64,000 bases of DNA from Achromobacter spanius. GTDB taxonomy: Bacteria; Pseudomonadota; Gammaproteobacteria; Burkholderiales; Burkholderiaceae_B. The notes under the pieces were generated by a model, which worked only from the letters and a program-made list of their open reading frames with translations, did not search any database and was not told the DNA's origin. The DNA is taken from assembly GCF_002812705.1 (NCBI RefSeq), contig NZ_CP025030.1, positions 1,116,001 to 1,180,000 of the forward strand, read 5' to 3'. Below are positions 37,641-45,540 of the stretch, one piece after another; position 1 is the stretch's first letter, and each line of letters begins with the position of its first letter. The position numbers and the translations under genes were made by a program.

Positions 37641-38282
37641 ATGAGTCAGGATACGCTGGTGCACGATGATGACGGTGCGGTTGATCCCAACCTGCCACCT
37701 GATCCTTCGCGACGTTTCTGGGTTACCACCGCCTGTGCTGTGGGTGGCGTAGCAGGTGTCGCAACGGCAGTGCCGCTTGTGAGCACATTTTCTCCCTCTG
37801 AAAAGGCCCGCGCGGCCGGGGCCCCCGTTGAAGTGGATATCGGCGATATACCCGTCGGCTCCATGAAAACCGTGGAATGGCGTGGGAAACCGGTGTGGAT
37901 CATGCACCGTTCTCCCGAACAGCTCGCCGCCCTCAAGACGCTTGACCCCTTGCTGGCCGACCCGGAATCCGAGCGGCCTGGCTACACTCCCGAATATGCC
38001 AAGAACGAAGTTCGCTCGCGCAAGCCCGAGATCTTCGTTTGCGTCGGCATCTGTACTCACTTGGGCTGCTCGCCCACCTCGCACTTCGAAACAGGCGGCG
38101 GTGGCGGCATGGGTGCCAATTGGCAAGGCGGATTCCTCTGCCCCTGCCACGGCTCCACGTTCGACCTGGCTGGCCGGGTCTACAAGAACAAGCCTGCTCC
38201 CGATAATCTCGAAGTTCCGCCGTACCAGTATCTGAGCGATACCCGCATCATTGTGGGCGTCGATGAAGACAACAAGGCCTGA
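37641..38282 (+). CDS. petA: Ubiquinol-cytochrome c reductase, Rieske iron-sulfur subunit
   Basis: 213-residue 2Fe-2S subunit of the bc1 complex. A twin-arginine type start (DPSRRFWVTT) with a membrane segment (about 27-48) anchors it to the inner membrane. Cluster ligands lie in CTHLGC and CPCHGS. A TATAAT at 37543-37548 is a likely -10. Heads petABC. Confidence 0.96.
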   Translation: MSQDTLVHDDDGAVDPNLPPDPSRRFWVTTACAVGGVAGVATAVPLVSTFSPSEKARAAGAPVEVDIGDIPVGSMKTVEWRGKPVWIMHRSPEQLAALKTLDPLLADPESERPGYTPEYAKNEVRSRKPEIFVCVGICTHLGCSPTSHFETGGGGGMGANWQGGFLCPCHGSTFDLAGRVYKNKPAPDNLEVPPYQYLSDTRIIVGVDEDNKA

Positions 38283-38355
38283 CGCTCGCGTCGCGCTTTT
38301 TTCCCGATTACGTAAGTAAAACAAATACGCCACGTATTAGAGAAGGAGCCGTTAC

Positions 38356-39744
38356 ATGGCTGGCGAGAAAACCGTCGAGACAACAGGCCTGTTGGGGTGG
38401 CTGGACCGGCGTTTTCCGGTGACATCCACCTGGAAAGCCCATCTGTCCGAATACTACGCACCAAAGAATTTCAACTTCTGGTATTTCTTTGGCTCTCTGG
38501 CCTTATTGGTCCTGGTGCTGCAGATCGTGACCGGCATTTTCCTGGTCATGCATTACAAGCCGGACGCCGAACGCGCGTTCCAGTCCGTTGAATACATCAT
38601 GCGCGAGGTCCCCTGGGGCTGGCTCGTGCGCTACATGCATTCGACCGGCGCATCGATGTTCTTCGTTGTCGTCTACCTGCACATGCTGCGCGGGCTGCTT
38701 TACGGTTCCTACCGCAAGCCGCGCGAACTCGTGTGGATCTTCGGCGTGGCGATCTTCCTCTGTCTGATGGCGGAAGCCTTCTTCGGTTACCTGCTGCCGT
38801 GGGGCCAGATGTCGTATTGGGGCGCCCAGGTGATCGTGAACCTGTTCGCCGCCATTCCGTTCATCGGCCCGGAACTGTCCATCTGGATCCGTGGCGACTA
38901 CGTCGTGTCGGACGCCACCCTGAACCGCTTCTTCGCCTTCCACGTCATCGCGATTCCGCTGGTGCTCGTGGGCCTGGTCGCGGCTCACCTGGTGGCGCTG
39001 CACGAAGTCGGCTCGAACAACCCGGACGGCATCGAAATCAAGCAGGGTCCGAAAGACAAGTACGGCCGGCCCAAGGATGGCATTCCGTTCCACCCGTTCT
39101 ATTCCGTGCATGACCTGATGGGCGTTGCGGGCTTCCTGCTCGTGTTCGCGTTCATCGTGTTCTTCGCGCCGGAAATGGGCGGCTACTTCCTCGAGTACAA
39201 CAACTTCATTCCTGCTGACTCGCTGAAGACGCCGCCGCACATTGCACCGGTCTGGTACTTCACGCCGTTCTATTCGATGCTGCGAGCCACCACCGACGAA
39301 TTCACGTGGGTACTGGCGGGCGCATCGGTACTGGGCGCGCTGGCGTTGCTGATCAAGAGCAACCTGCGCGGCATCCTGCGCATTGCCATCCCCGGCATCC
39401 TGATCGTCGTGGCCGTGCTGCTGCGCGTGATCGACGCCAAGTTCTGGGGCGTGGTGGCCATGGGTGGTACGGTCGTCATCCTGTTCTTCCTGCCCTGGCT
39501 GGACCATTCCCCGGTCAAGTCGATCCGCTACCGGCCCACGTGGCACAAGTGGATCTACGGCATCTTCATGGTCAACTTCCTGGTGCTCGGCTACATCGGT
39601 ACGCAGCCGCCCAGTCCGCCGTTGAACATCACGTCGCAAATCGGCACGCTGCTGTACCTGGCATTTTTCTTCCTGATGCCGGTCTGGAGCCGCCTTGGCA
39701 CCTTCAAGCAAGTGCCCGAGCGCGTTACGTTCCACGCCCACTGA
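38356..39744 (+). CDS. petB: Cytochrome b of the bc1 complex
   Basis: 462-residue membrane subunit holding two b hemes and both quinone sites. N-terminal half LLGWLDRRFPVTSTWKAHLSEYYAPKNFN, heme-ligand helices (GWLVRYMHSTGASMFFVVVYLHMLRG; FFAFHVIAIPLVLVGLVAAHLVALHEVGSNNP) and the Qo-site motif of the family in FHPFYSVHDLMG and APVWYFTPFYSMLRA. About eight spans plus an extended C-terminal part. Confidence 0.97.
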   Translation: MAGEKTVETTGLLGWLDRRFPVTSTWKAHLSEYYAPKNFNFWYFFGSLALLVLVLQIVTGIFLVMHYKPDAERAFQSVEYIMREVPWGWLVRYMHSTGASMFFVVVYLHMLRGLLYGSYRKPRELVWIFGVAIFLCLMAEAFFGYLLPWGQMSYWGAQVIVNLFAAIPFIGPELSIWIRGDYVVSDATLNRFFAFHVIAIPLVLVGLVAAHLVALHEVGSNNPDGIEIKQGPKDKYGRPKDGIPFHPFYSVHDLMGVAGFLLVFAFIVFFAPEMGGYFLEYNNFIPADSLKTPPHIAPVWYFTPFYSMLRATTDEFTWVLAGASVLGALALLIKSNLRGILRIAIPGILIVVAVLLRVIDAKFWGVVAMGGTVVILFFLPWLDHSPVKSIRYRPTWHKWIYGIFMVNFLVLGYIGTQPPSPPLNITSQIGTLLYLAFFFLMPVWSRLGTFKQVPERVTFHAH

Positions 39745-39767
39745 GCCCACCAGATAACGGATTAACC

Positions 39768-40628
39768 ATGATCAAGAAGCTGATTGGTGCCGTGGCCTTG
39801 ATGCTCACGTGTACCACCGCATTTGCCGCCGAAGGCGGTTTCCCCCTGGACAAGGCGCCGTACCGCGTCAACGACATGTCGTCGCTGCAAAACGGCGCCA
39901 AGCTGTTCGTCAACTACTGCCTGAACTGTCATAGCGCGTCCTCGATGCGCTACAACAAGCTCAAGGACATTGGCCTGACCGACCAGCAAATCAAGGAAAG
40001 CCTGCTGTTCACCGGTGAAAAGGTGGGCGACATGATGCACATCGCCATGACGCCCCAGGACGCCAAGAAGTGGTTTGGCACGACGCCCCCGGATTTATCC
40101 GTGATCGCCCGCGCCAAATCGGTCAACGCCGGCCCGTCCGGCGCCGACTACATCTACACCTACCTGCGCACCTTCTACCGCGACACGTCGCGCGCCACGG
40201 GGTGGAACAACCTGGTTTTCCCGTCCGTGGGCATGCCGCACGCCCTCTGGGAACGCCAGGGTCCGCGCGAGCTGACGACCGTGGCCATGCATGAAGTGGA
40301 AGTCAAGGATGCCAAGGAAGGCGCGCCCAAAAACTGGGAACGCATCACGACGGTGTACGATGCTCAAGGTTTTTCCACGGTCAAGGCCGAACCGGTAGCT
40401 GATTACCACGGCCATGCCACCTTTGATGCCAAATTTAAGGCCGCCAACCCGGCCCAAGTCGCAACATACGACAACGACGTCGCAGACCTGACCGCGTTCA
40501 TGTCCTGGATGGCTGAGCCCGTCCAGACATTGCGCGTCCGTATCGGCGTCGGTGTCATGTTGTTCCTGCTGTTGTTCTTCCTGGTTACGTGGCGCTTGAA
40601 CGCCTCGTACTGGAAACACGTGCGCTAA
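39768..40628 (+). CDS. petC: Cytochrome c1 of the bc1 complex
   Basis: 286 residues. Signal peptide cleaved near TTAFAAEGG (residue 20), heme attachment Cys51-x-x-Cys54-His55 (CLNCHS), and one C-terminal membrane anchor (about 250-278, VMLFLLLFFLVTWRL). Passes electrons from the Rieske centre to cytochrome c. 23 bp after petB. Confidence 0.96.
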   Translation: MIKKLIGAVALMLTCTTAFAAEGGFPLDKAPYRVNDMSSLQNGAKLFVNYCLNCHSASSMRYNKLKDIGLTDQQIKESLLFTGEKVGDMMHIAMTPQDAKKWFGTTPPDLSVIARAKSVNAGPSGADYIYTYLRTFYRDTSRATGWNNLVFPSVGMPHALWERQGPRELTTVAMHEVEVKDAKEGAPKNWERITTVYDAQGFSTVKAEPVADYHGHATFDAKFKAANPAQVATYDNDVADLTAFMSWMAEPVQTLRVRIGVGVMLFLLLFFLVTWRLNASYWKHVR

Positions 40629-40640
40629 CCGCAACGCCCC

Positions 40641-40764
40641 GCCAGGCATGCAAGCCGCTACCTCATTAATAAGGGACGGCAACGGAGGATAGGGCCGTAC
40701 GCCTATCCCGCCTGGCAATTGGGGCCAGCGCCTGCTAGATTTAGGCGCTGGCCTTTCGTTTTTC
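40641..40764 (+). ncRNA. Structured leader / petC 3' UTR RNA ending in a terminator before sspA
   Basis: Between petC and sspA: a long-range stem GCCAGGC (40641) / GCCTGGC (40710), an enclosed hairpin GGATAGG / CCTATCC (40687-40708) and an 11-bp terminator stem GGCCAGCGCCT / AGGCGCTGGCC (40723-40753) followed by TTTCGTTTTT. The terminator stops only 17 bp before the sspA ATG and abuts its ribosome site, so it may act as an attenuator of sspA, or simply end petABC and release a 3'-UTR RNA. No specific family recognised. Confidence 0.45.
40723..40764 (+). terminator. Rho-independent terminator between petC and sspA
   Basis: An 11-bp GC-rich stem (40723-40733 with 40743-40753), 9-nt loop, U-rich tail TTTCGTTTTT. 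Strong by eye. Confidence 0.85.
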
Positions 40765-40780
40765 ATAAAGGACTTTCACC

Positions 40781-41392
40781 ATGATGGTGCTCTATTCCGG
40801 AACCACGTGTCCGTTTTCGCAACGCTGCCGCTTCGTGTTGTTCGAAAAGGGTATGGACTTCGAGATCCGTGACATCGACCTGTACAACAAGCCCGAAGAC
40901 ATCGCGGTGATGAACCCGTACGGTCAAGTGCCCATCCTGGTCGAGCGCGACCTGATCCTGTACGAATCCAACATCATCAACGAGTACATCGACGAGCGCT
41001 TCCCGCATCCGCAACTGATGCCGGCTGATCCCGTCATGCGCGCCCGTACCCGCCTGTTCCTGTACAACTTCGAGAAGGAACTGTTTGTTCACGTCTCGAC
41101 GCTGGAAGACCGCAGCACCAAGCCCGACGAGAAGAAGCTGGCCAACGCGCGCCAGAACATTCGCGATCGCCTGGCCCAGTTGGCCCCGATGCTGCTGAAG
41201 AACAAGTACATGCTGGGCGAAGAATTCTCGATGCTCGACGTGGCCGTGGCTCCGCTGCTGTGGCGCCTGGATCACTACGGCATCGAACTGCCCAAGAACG
41301 CGGCTCCGCTGCAAAAGTACGCCGAACGCATCTTCTCGCGCCCGGCCTACATCGAAGCGCTGACGCCTTCGGAAAAAGTAATGCGTCGTTAA
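40781..41392 (+). CDS. sspA: Stringent starvation protein A
   Basis: 203-residue RNA-polymerase-associated protein with a glutathione-transferase fold. MMVLYSGTTCPFSQRCRFVLFEKGMDFEIRDIDLYNKPEDIAVMNPYGQVPILVERDLILYESNIINEYIDERFPHP covers the thioredoxin-like domain. Forms an operon with sspB, 13 bp apart. AAAGGAC is the ribosome site, directly after a terminator. Confidence 0.96.
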   Translation: MMVLYSGTTCPFSQRCRFVLFEKGMDFEIRDIDLYNKPEDIAVMNPYGQVPILVERDLILYESNIINEYIDERFPHPQLMPADPVMRARTRLFLYNFEKELFVHVSTLEDRSTKPDEKKLANARQNIRDRLAQLAPMLLKNKYMLGEEFSMLDVAVAPLLWRLDHYGIELPKNAAPLQKYAERIFSRPAYIEALTPSEKVMRR

Positions 41393-41405
41393 GGCTGGCT
41401 GTGTG

Positions 41406-41861
41406 ATGGGTGAAACTTCGACCAAACCGTATCTGATCCGCGCACTGCATGAATGGTGCACCGACAACGGCTACACGCCGTACATCACCGTGCAGGTCGA
41501 TGAGCACACCATGGTGCCCGTCGCGCATGTCCGTGACGGTCAGATCACACTGAACGTGGGCACGTTGGCCACCAACCGCCTGGTGCTGGGCAACGAATTC
41601 ATTGAATTCCAAGCCCGCTTCAGCGGCGTGACCGAAAACGTCTACGTTCCCGTCGGCGCCGTCAGCGCCATCTACGCGCGCGAAACCGGCGCGGGCATGG
41701 GCTTCGAAGTGCAGCCCTACGAACCGCCGGAAGCAGGCGCCCAAGGCGCGGCGGAATCCGCAGCCCTGGAAGGCGTCGAGGCCCAGGCCGACGCCACGCC
41801 CAGCGACGACGGCGGCAACGACGACGAACCCAAGCGCCCGCGCCTGACTATCGTCAAGTAG
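41406..41861 (+). CDS. sspB: ClpXP adaptor protein SspB
   Basis: 151 residues. The N-terminal domain (TKPYLIRALHEWCTDNGYTPYITVQVD) binds ssrA tags; an acidic flexible linker follows; the C-terminal RPRLTIVK is the ClpX-binding tail. Delivers tagged peptides to ClpXP. ATG 41406 is preferred over an overlapping GTG at 41403. Confidence 0.95.
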   Translation: MGETSTKPYLIRALHEWCTDNGYTPYITVQVDEHTMVPVAHVRDGQITLNVGTLATNRLVLGNEFIEFQARFSGVTENVYVPVGAVSAIYARETGAGMGFEVQPYEPPEAGAQGAAESAALEGVEAQADATPSDDGGNDDEPKRPRLTIVK

Positions 41862-41874
41862 TGTGCGTGACACG

Positions 41875-41910
41875 AAGACGGCGTGCCTGGCACGCCGTCT
41901 TTGCTTTTCC
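41875..41910 (+). terminator. Terminator after sspB
   Basis: AAGACGGCGTGCC and GGCACGCCGTCTT: a 13-bp perfect stem with a single-base spacer, then TGCTTTTCC. It also lies 22 bp past the iolB stop, so it may serve both strands. Confidence 0.8.
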
Positions 41911-41931
41911 GCTTCACTGAACCCAACAGCC

Positions 41932-42729
41932 TCACGCTGACGCCTGAAGTAGCCACTCGTGCCTGGGGTCGTTGCGAAACGCCCATTCGCGTCGCGGGCC
42001 CGCCATCGTGTTCAGGTAGTAGAGATCGTAGCCATGGGGCGCGACGCAGGGGTGGTAGCCGCGCGGCACCATCACGACATCGTGATCTTCCACGGCCATG
42101 GCCTCATCCAGACTGCGATCATCGGTATAGACGCGCTGAAACGCGAACCCCTGCGGCGGATTCAAGCGGTGGTAGTACGTCTCTTCCAACTGCGTTTCGC
42201 CCGCTGCCGCCGTGTCGTGCTTATGCGGCGGGTAGCTTGACGCATGCCCCGCCGGGGTGATCACTTCGACCACCAGCAAGCGCTCGGCCTCGTCGCCTTC
42301 CGGCAGGATGTCGCACACATGCCGCGCATTGCTGCCTTGCCCGCGAACGCTGCGTTGCATCGACATCGGCTCGATCACGCGCGGAGCATGGCGCCCCAGC
42401 GCGGGGGCAAAGCAAAGTCCCAGCTCAACATTCGTGATCGCGCGTATCGACACGCCTCTGCCTGGCGGCACGTAGACGGCATAGGGCGACACCGGATCAA
42501 ACACGGACATGCGGCTACCCAGCGCCCGATAGCGGTGCGCGCCGACGCCTACATCCACCTCGCCAGCCAACACCACAATGCAGCATTCGCGCGCGTCCGT
42601 ACTGAATAGCTCCTCTTCATCGGGCAGCATGCGCAACGCACGAAACCCCACATGCCCCCACCCCGCGCTGGCGGGCGTGACTTCCACGATCTGCCTGCCG
42701 CTTGCGCTGGCCTTGATCAATAAACTCAT
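41932..42729 (-). CDS. iolB: 5-deoxy-glucuronate isomerase
   Basis: 265-residue cupin-like isomerase converting 5-deoxyglucuronate to 5-dehydro-2-deoxygluconate. Metal-site region SYPPHKHDTAAAGETQLEETYYHRLNPPQGFAFQRVYTDD, and DVVMVPRGYHPCVAPHGYDLYYLN. GGGAG lies before the ATG, which overlaps the iolE stop. Last gene of the minus-strand iol operon. Confidence 0.95.
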   Translation of the reverse strand: MSLLIKASASGRQIVEVTPASAGWGHVGFRALRMLPDEEELFSTDARECCIVVLAGEVDVGVGAHRYRALGSRMSVFDPVSPYAVYVPPGRGVSIRAITNVELGLCFAPALGRHAPRVIEPMSMQRSVRGQGSNARHVCDILPEGDEAERLLVVEVITPAGHASSYPPHKHDTAAAGETQLEETYYHRLNPPQGFAFQRVYTDDRSLDEAMAVEDHDVVMVPRGYHPCVAPHGYDLYYLNTMAGPRREWAFRNDPRHEWLLQASA

Positions 42730-43664
42730 GCCTGATCTCCCTGAAGGTCAGCCACCATGGCGGACAAGGTTTGATAGCCCAGCTTTGCATATTGGTAGGA
42801 CGGTGCCACGGCGGGATCCTGCTCGGCCTCAACCACGAGCCAGCCTTGATACCCCGCGTTGCGCAATGCCGCCAAGACCGCGCGAAAGTCGATGCAGCCG
42901 TCACCGGGCACCGTGAACACGCCGTTCATCACCGCATCCAGGAATGACCAACCCTCGTTGCGAGCCGCCCTCGCGATGCCGGGCCGTACATCCTTGCAAT
43001 GCACGTGCACGATGCGACGCGCGTGCCGCGTCAATTGCGCCACAACGTCGGTATCCAGGCCCGCGACGGCACCCGCCAGATAGCAATGCCCCGTGTCGAA
43101 CAGCAGGCCCACGTTCTGGTCAGTGACCGCCATCAATCGGTCGACGTCGTCGGCCGTTTCAACATAGGCGCCCATGTGATGGTGATACGCCAGGGTCAGG
43201 CCGTAGCGCGCTTTCAAGTGCTCGCCAAAGGCGTTCAAACGCTTGCCATAGTCGTTCCAGGATGCGTCGCTGCGCCAGCGCGGCCGCTTGGCCAGGGGTG
43301 TGCCGCGTTGCCCCTGGATCGAATCGGCAACCTCGCCATAGACCACCACGTTGCAGCCCTGCGCCTGCAACTTTTCCATATGCGCCGCGCTGTCGCGGAT
43401 CTCTGCATCCACGCCCTGATGGGCGAGTCGGCCCGAATACCAGCCGGATACGCATGCCACGCCATACTCCGCCAACACGGCCTTCAGTGCCTGCGGCGAC
43501 TGGGGAAACTTGTTGCCCAGTTCGAAACCCGCGTAGCCGATCCGCGCACCTTCAGACAATGCCGTTGCAAGCGGCGTGTCGCCGCCTAGCGAAGGCAGGT
43601 CGTCGTTGCTCCACGAGATGGGATTGACACCTATGCGCACCTTCCACGCAGACTCTCTGTTCAC
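42726..43664 (-). CDS. iolE: Myo-inosose-2 dehydratase
   Basis: 312-residue TIM-barrel dehydratase of inositol catabolism. Opens KVRIGVNPISWSNDDLPSLGG; metal ligands are in YHHHMGAYVET, LLFDTGHCYLAG and VHCKDVRPG. The start is GTG at 43664 with AAGGAGCTGG at good spacing; longer in-frame starts lack a ribosome site. 13 bp after iolD. Confidence 0.94.
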   Translation of the reverse strand: MNRESAWKVRIGVNPISWSNDDLPSLGGDTPLATALSEGARIGYAGFELGNKFPQSPQALKAVLAEYGVACVSGWYSGRLAHQGVDAEIRDSAAHMEKLQAQGCNVVVYGEVADSIQGQRGTPLAKRPRWRSDASWNDYGKRLNAFGEHLKARYGLTLAYHHHMGAYVETADDVDRLMAVTDQNVGLLFDTGHCYLAGAVAGLDTDVVAQLTRHARRIVHVHCKDVRPGIARAARNEGWSFLDAVMNGVFTVPGDGCIDFRAVLAALRNAGYQGWLVVEAEQDPAVAPSYQYAKLGYQTLSAMVADLQGDQA

Positions 43665-43677
43665 GATGCCAGCTCCT

Positions 43678-45540
43678 TCAAAGTACCTGTCGGCGTTTGT
43701 CGGCGACGTAGGCGGCGTGGGCCGCTTGCGCTTGAACGCGGTCGGACACTTCCGGCACGGCCACGTCCCACCAGCAACCGCCGTCCGACGTCGTGCGAGA
43801 CGCCGACGTGTCAATGACCAACACCGTGCTTTGTTGACGGCTGCGTGCCTCGCGCAAGCGCAGTTGGAGTTCGGTTACGTCAGCCACGTGCTCGGCATGC
43901 GCGCCAAGGCTGCGGGCGTGCGCCGCAAAGTCGATACGTGGGGCGATGCCCGCAGGGGCGATGCAGTCGTCCAGCAAGTTGTTGTAGTTCTCGCCGCCGC
44001 AAGCGTGCTGCAGGCGGTTGATGCATCCAAAGCCACGGTTGTCGAGCACCACGATGATCAGCTTGATCCCCAGCATGACCGAGGTGGCAATCTCGGAGTT
44101 CATCATCAAGTAGGAACCGTCGCCCACCATCACAATGACTTCCTTGTCGGGCTGGGCCAGCTTGACGCCCAGGCCACCCGCGATTTCGTATCCCATGCAG
44201 GAATAGCCGTACTCCACGTGGTAGCCGCCCGGCCGGCTGCTGCGCCACAGTTTGTGCAGTTCGGCGGGTAGCGTCCCCGCGGCGCACACGACAATGTCGT
44301 GGCTCGCCGACGCCGCATCGGAAGACTGCACCGCGCCAATTACGTCGGCTTCGTAGGGCAAGCCATCCGGCGCCGCCGTGGTCAAGGCCAGGACCCGTTC
44401 ACGCCATTGCGCCCCAAGCCGCCGGGATTCCTCCGTCCACTCGGTGTCGGCGCGCCAGCCGGCCAACGCGTTGCCCAACTGCGCCAACGCAAGCGCCGCG
44501 TCCGCCACGAGGGCCTGCCCACGCCGCTTGCCGGCGTCCAGCGCCTGCACGTTGATGGACAGCAACGGCGTGTCGCCAAACAGGGCGTTCGATCCGGTTG
44601 TGAAATCCTGCAAGCGCGTGCCCACGCCGATGATCAGATCCGCCCGCGCGGCCATGGCGTTCGACGCGGGGGAACCGGTGACACCGATGGCCCCCAGATT
44701 CATGGGATGGTCCCAGGCAAGCGTGCTCTTGCCGGCCTGCGTTTCGGCCACCGGCACACCATACGCCTTGGCAAACGCGGCCAGCGCTTCCGACGCCTGG
44801 GCGTAGAGCGCGCCGCCGCCCACCACCAACAACGGCCGGCGCGCAGCACGAATGGCCGCCACCGCGCGCCGCAGCGCATCCTCGTCGGGAGGAGGGCGCA
44901 GAAAATGCAGGGGCGCGGGCTGCAGGAATTCAAGCGGGCAATCAAACGCCTGCGTCTGCACATCCTGCGGCAGGGCCAGCGTGACTGGCCCGCACAGCGC
45001 GGGATCGGTCAGCACCTGAATCGCGCGCGGTAACGCGGTCAAGATCTGCTCGGGCCTGACCAGGCGGTCGAAGTACCGCGACACGGGCCGGAACACGTCA
45101 TTGGCCGTCGTGTCGCCATCGCCAAAGGGTTCAAGCTGCTGCAGCACCGGGTCGGGGGCGCGTGAGGCAAAGGTGTCGCCCGGCAGCAGCAGGACCGGCA
45201 AACGGTTGACGTGCGCAAGCGCCGCGGCGGTGACCATGTTGGTGGCGCCGGGGCCGATGGATGTCGTGGCCGCCATGATGCGCCGGCGCATGTGCGCCTT
45301 GGCATAGGCGATGGCCGCGTGCGCCATCGCCTGCTCGTTGTGGGCGCGCAAGACGGGCAAGGCGTCGCGCGACTCTGCCAATGCCTGACCCATGCCCGCC
45401 ACATTGCCATGACCAAAGATTGCCCACATGCCACCCACGTAGGGCGTCAGCGTGCCGTCCGGCTCTTGAACGCGCAACGCGGTCAGATAGCGCGTGAGGG
45501 CTTGCGCCATCGTCAGGCGCAGGGTTTGGCGGGCGCTCAT
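43678..45540 (-). CDS. iolD: 3D-(3,5/4)-trihydroxycyclohexane-1,2-dione hydrolase
   Basis: 620-residue thiamine-diphosphate enzyme that opens the inositol-derived ring. Domains: Pyr domain with FGHGNVAGMGQAL, central domain, and PP domain with VMVGDGSYLMMNSEIATSVMLGIKLIIVVLDNRGFGCINRLQ (the GDG-N cofactor motif). ATG 45540 overlaps the iolC stop. Confidence 0.96.
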   Translation of the reverse strand: MSARQTLRLTMAQALTRYLTALRVQEPDGTLTPYVGGMWAIFGHGNVAGMGQALAESRDALPVLRAHNEQAMAHAAIAYAKAHMRRRIMAATTSIGPGATNMVTAAALAHVNRLPVLLLPGDTFASRAPDPVLQQLEPFGDGDTTANDVFRPVSRYFDRLVRPEQILTALPRAIQVLTDPALCGPVTLALPQDVQTQAFDCPLEFLQPAPLHFLRPPPDEDALRRAVAAIRAARRPLLVVGGGALYAQASEALAAFAKAYGVPVAETQAGKSTLAWDHPMNLGAIGVTGSPASNAMAARADLIIGVGTRLQDFTTGSNALFGDTPLLSINVQALDAGKRRGQALVADAALALAQLGNALAGWRADTEWTEESRRLGAQWRERVLALTTAAPDGLPYEADVIGAVQSSDAASASHDIVVCAAGTLPAELHKLWRSSRPGGYHVEYGYSCMGYEIAGGLGVKLAQPDKEVIVMVGDGSYLMMNSEIATSVMLGIKLIIVVLDNRGFGCINRLQHACGGENYNNLLDDCIAPAGIAPRIDFAAHARSLGAHAEHVADVTELQLRLREARSRQQSTVLVIDTSASRTTSDGGCWWDVAVPEVSDRVQAQAAHAAYVADKRRQVL

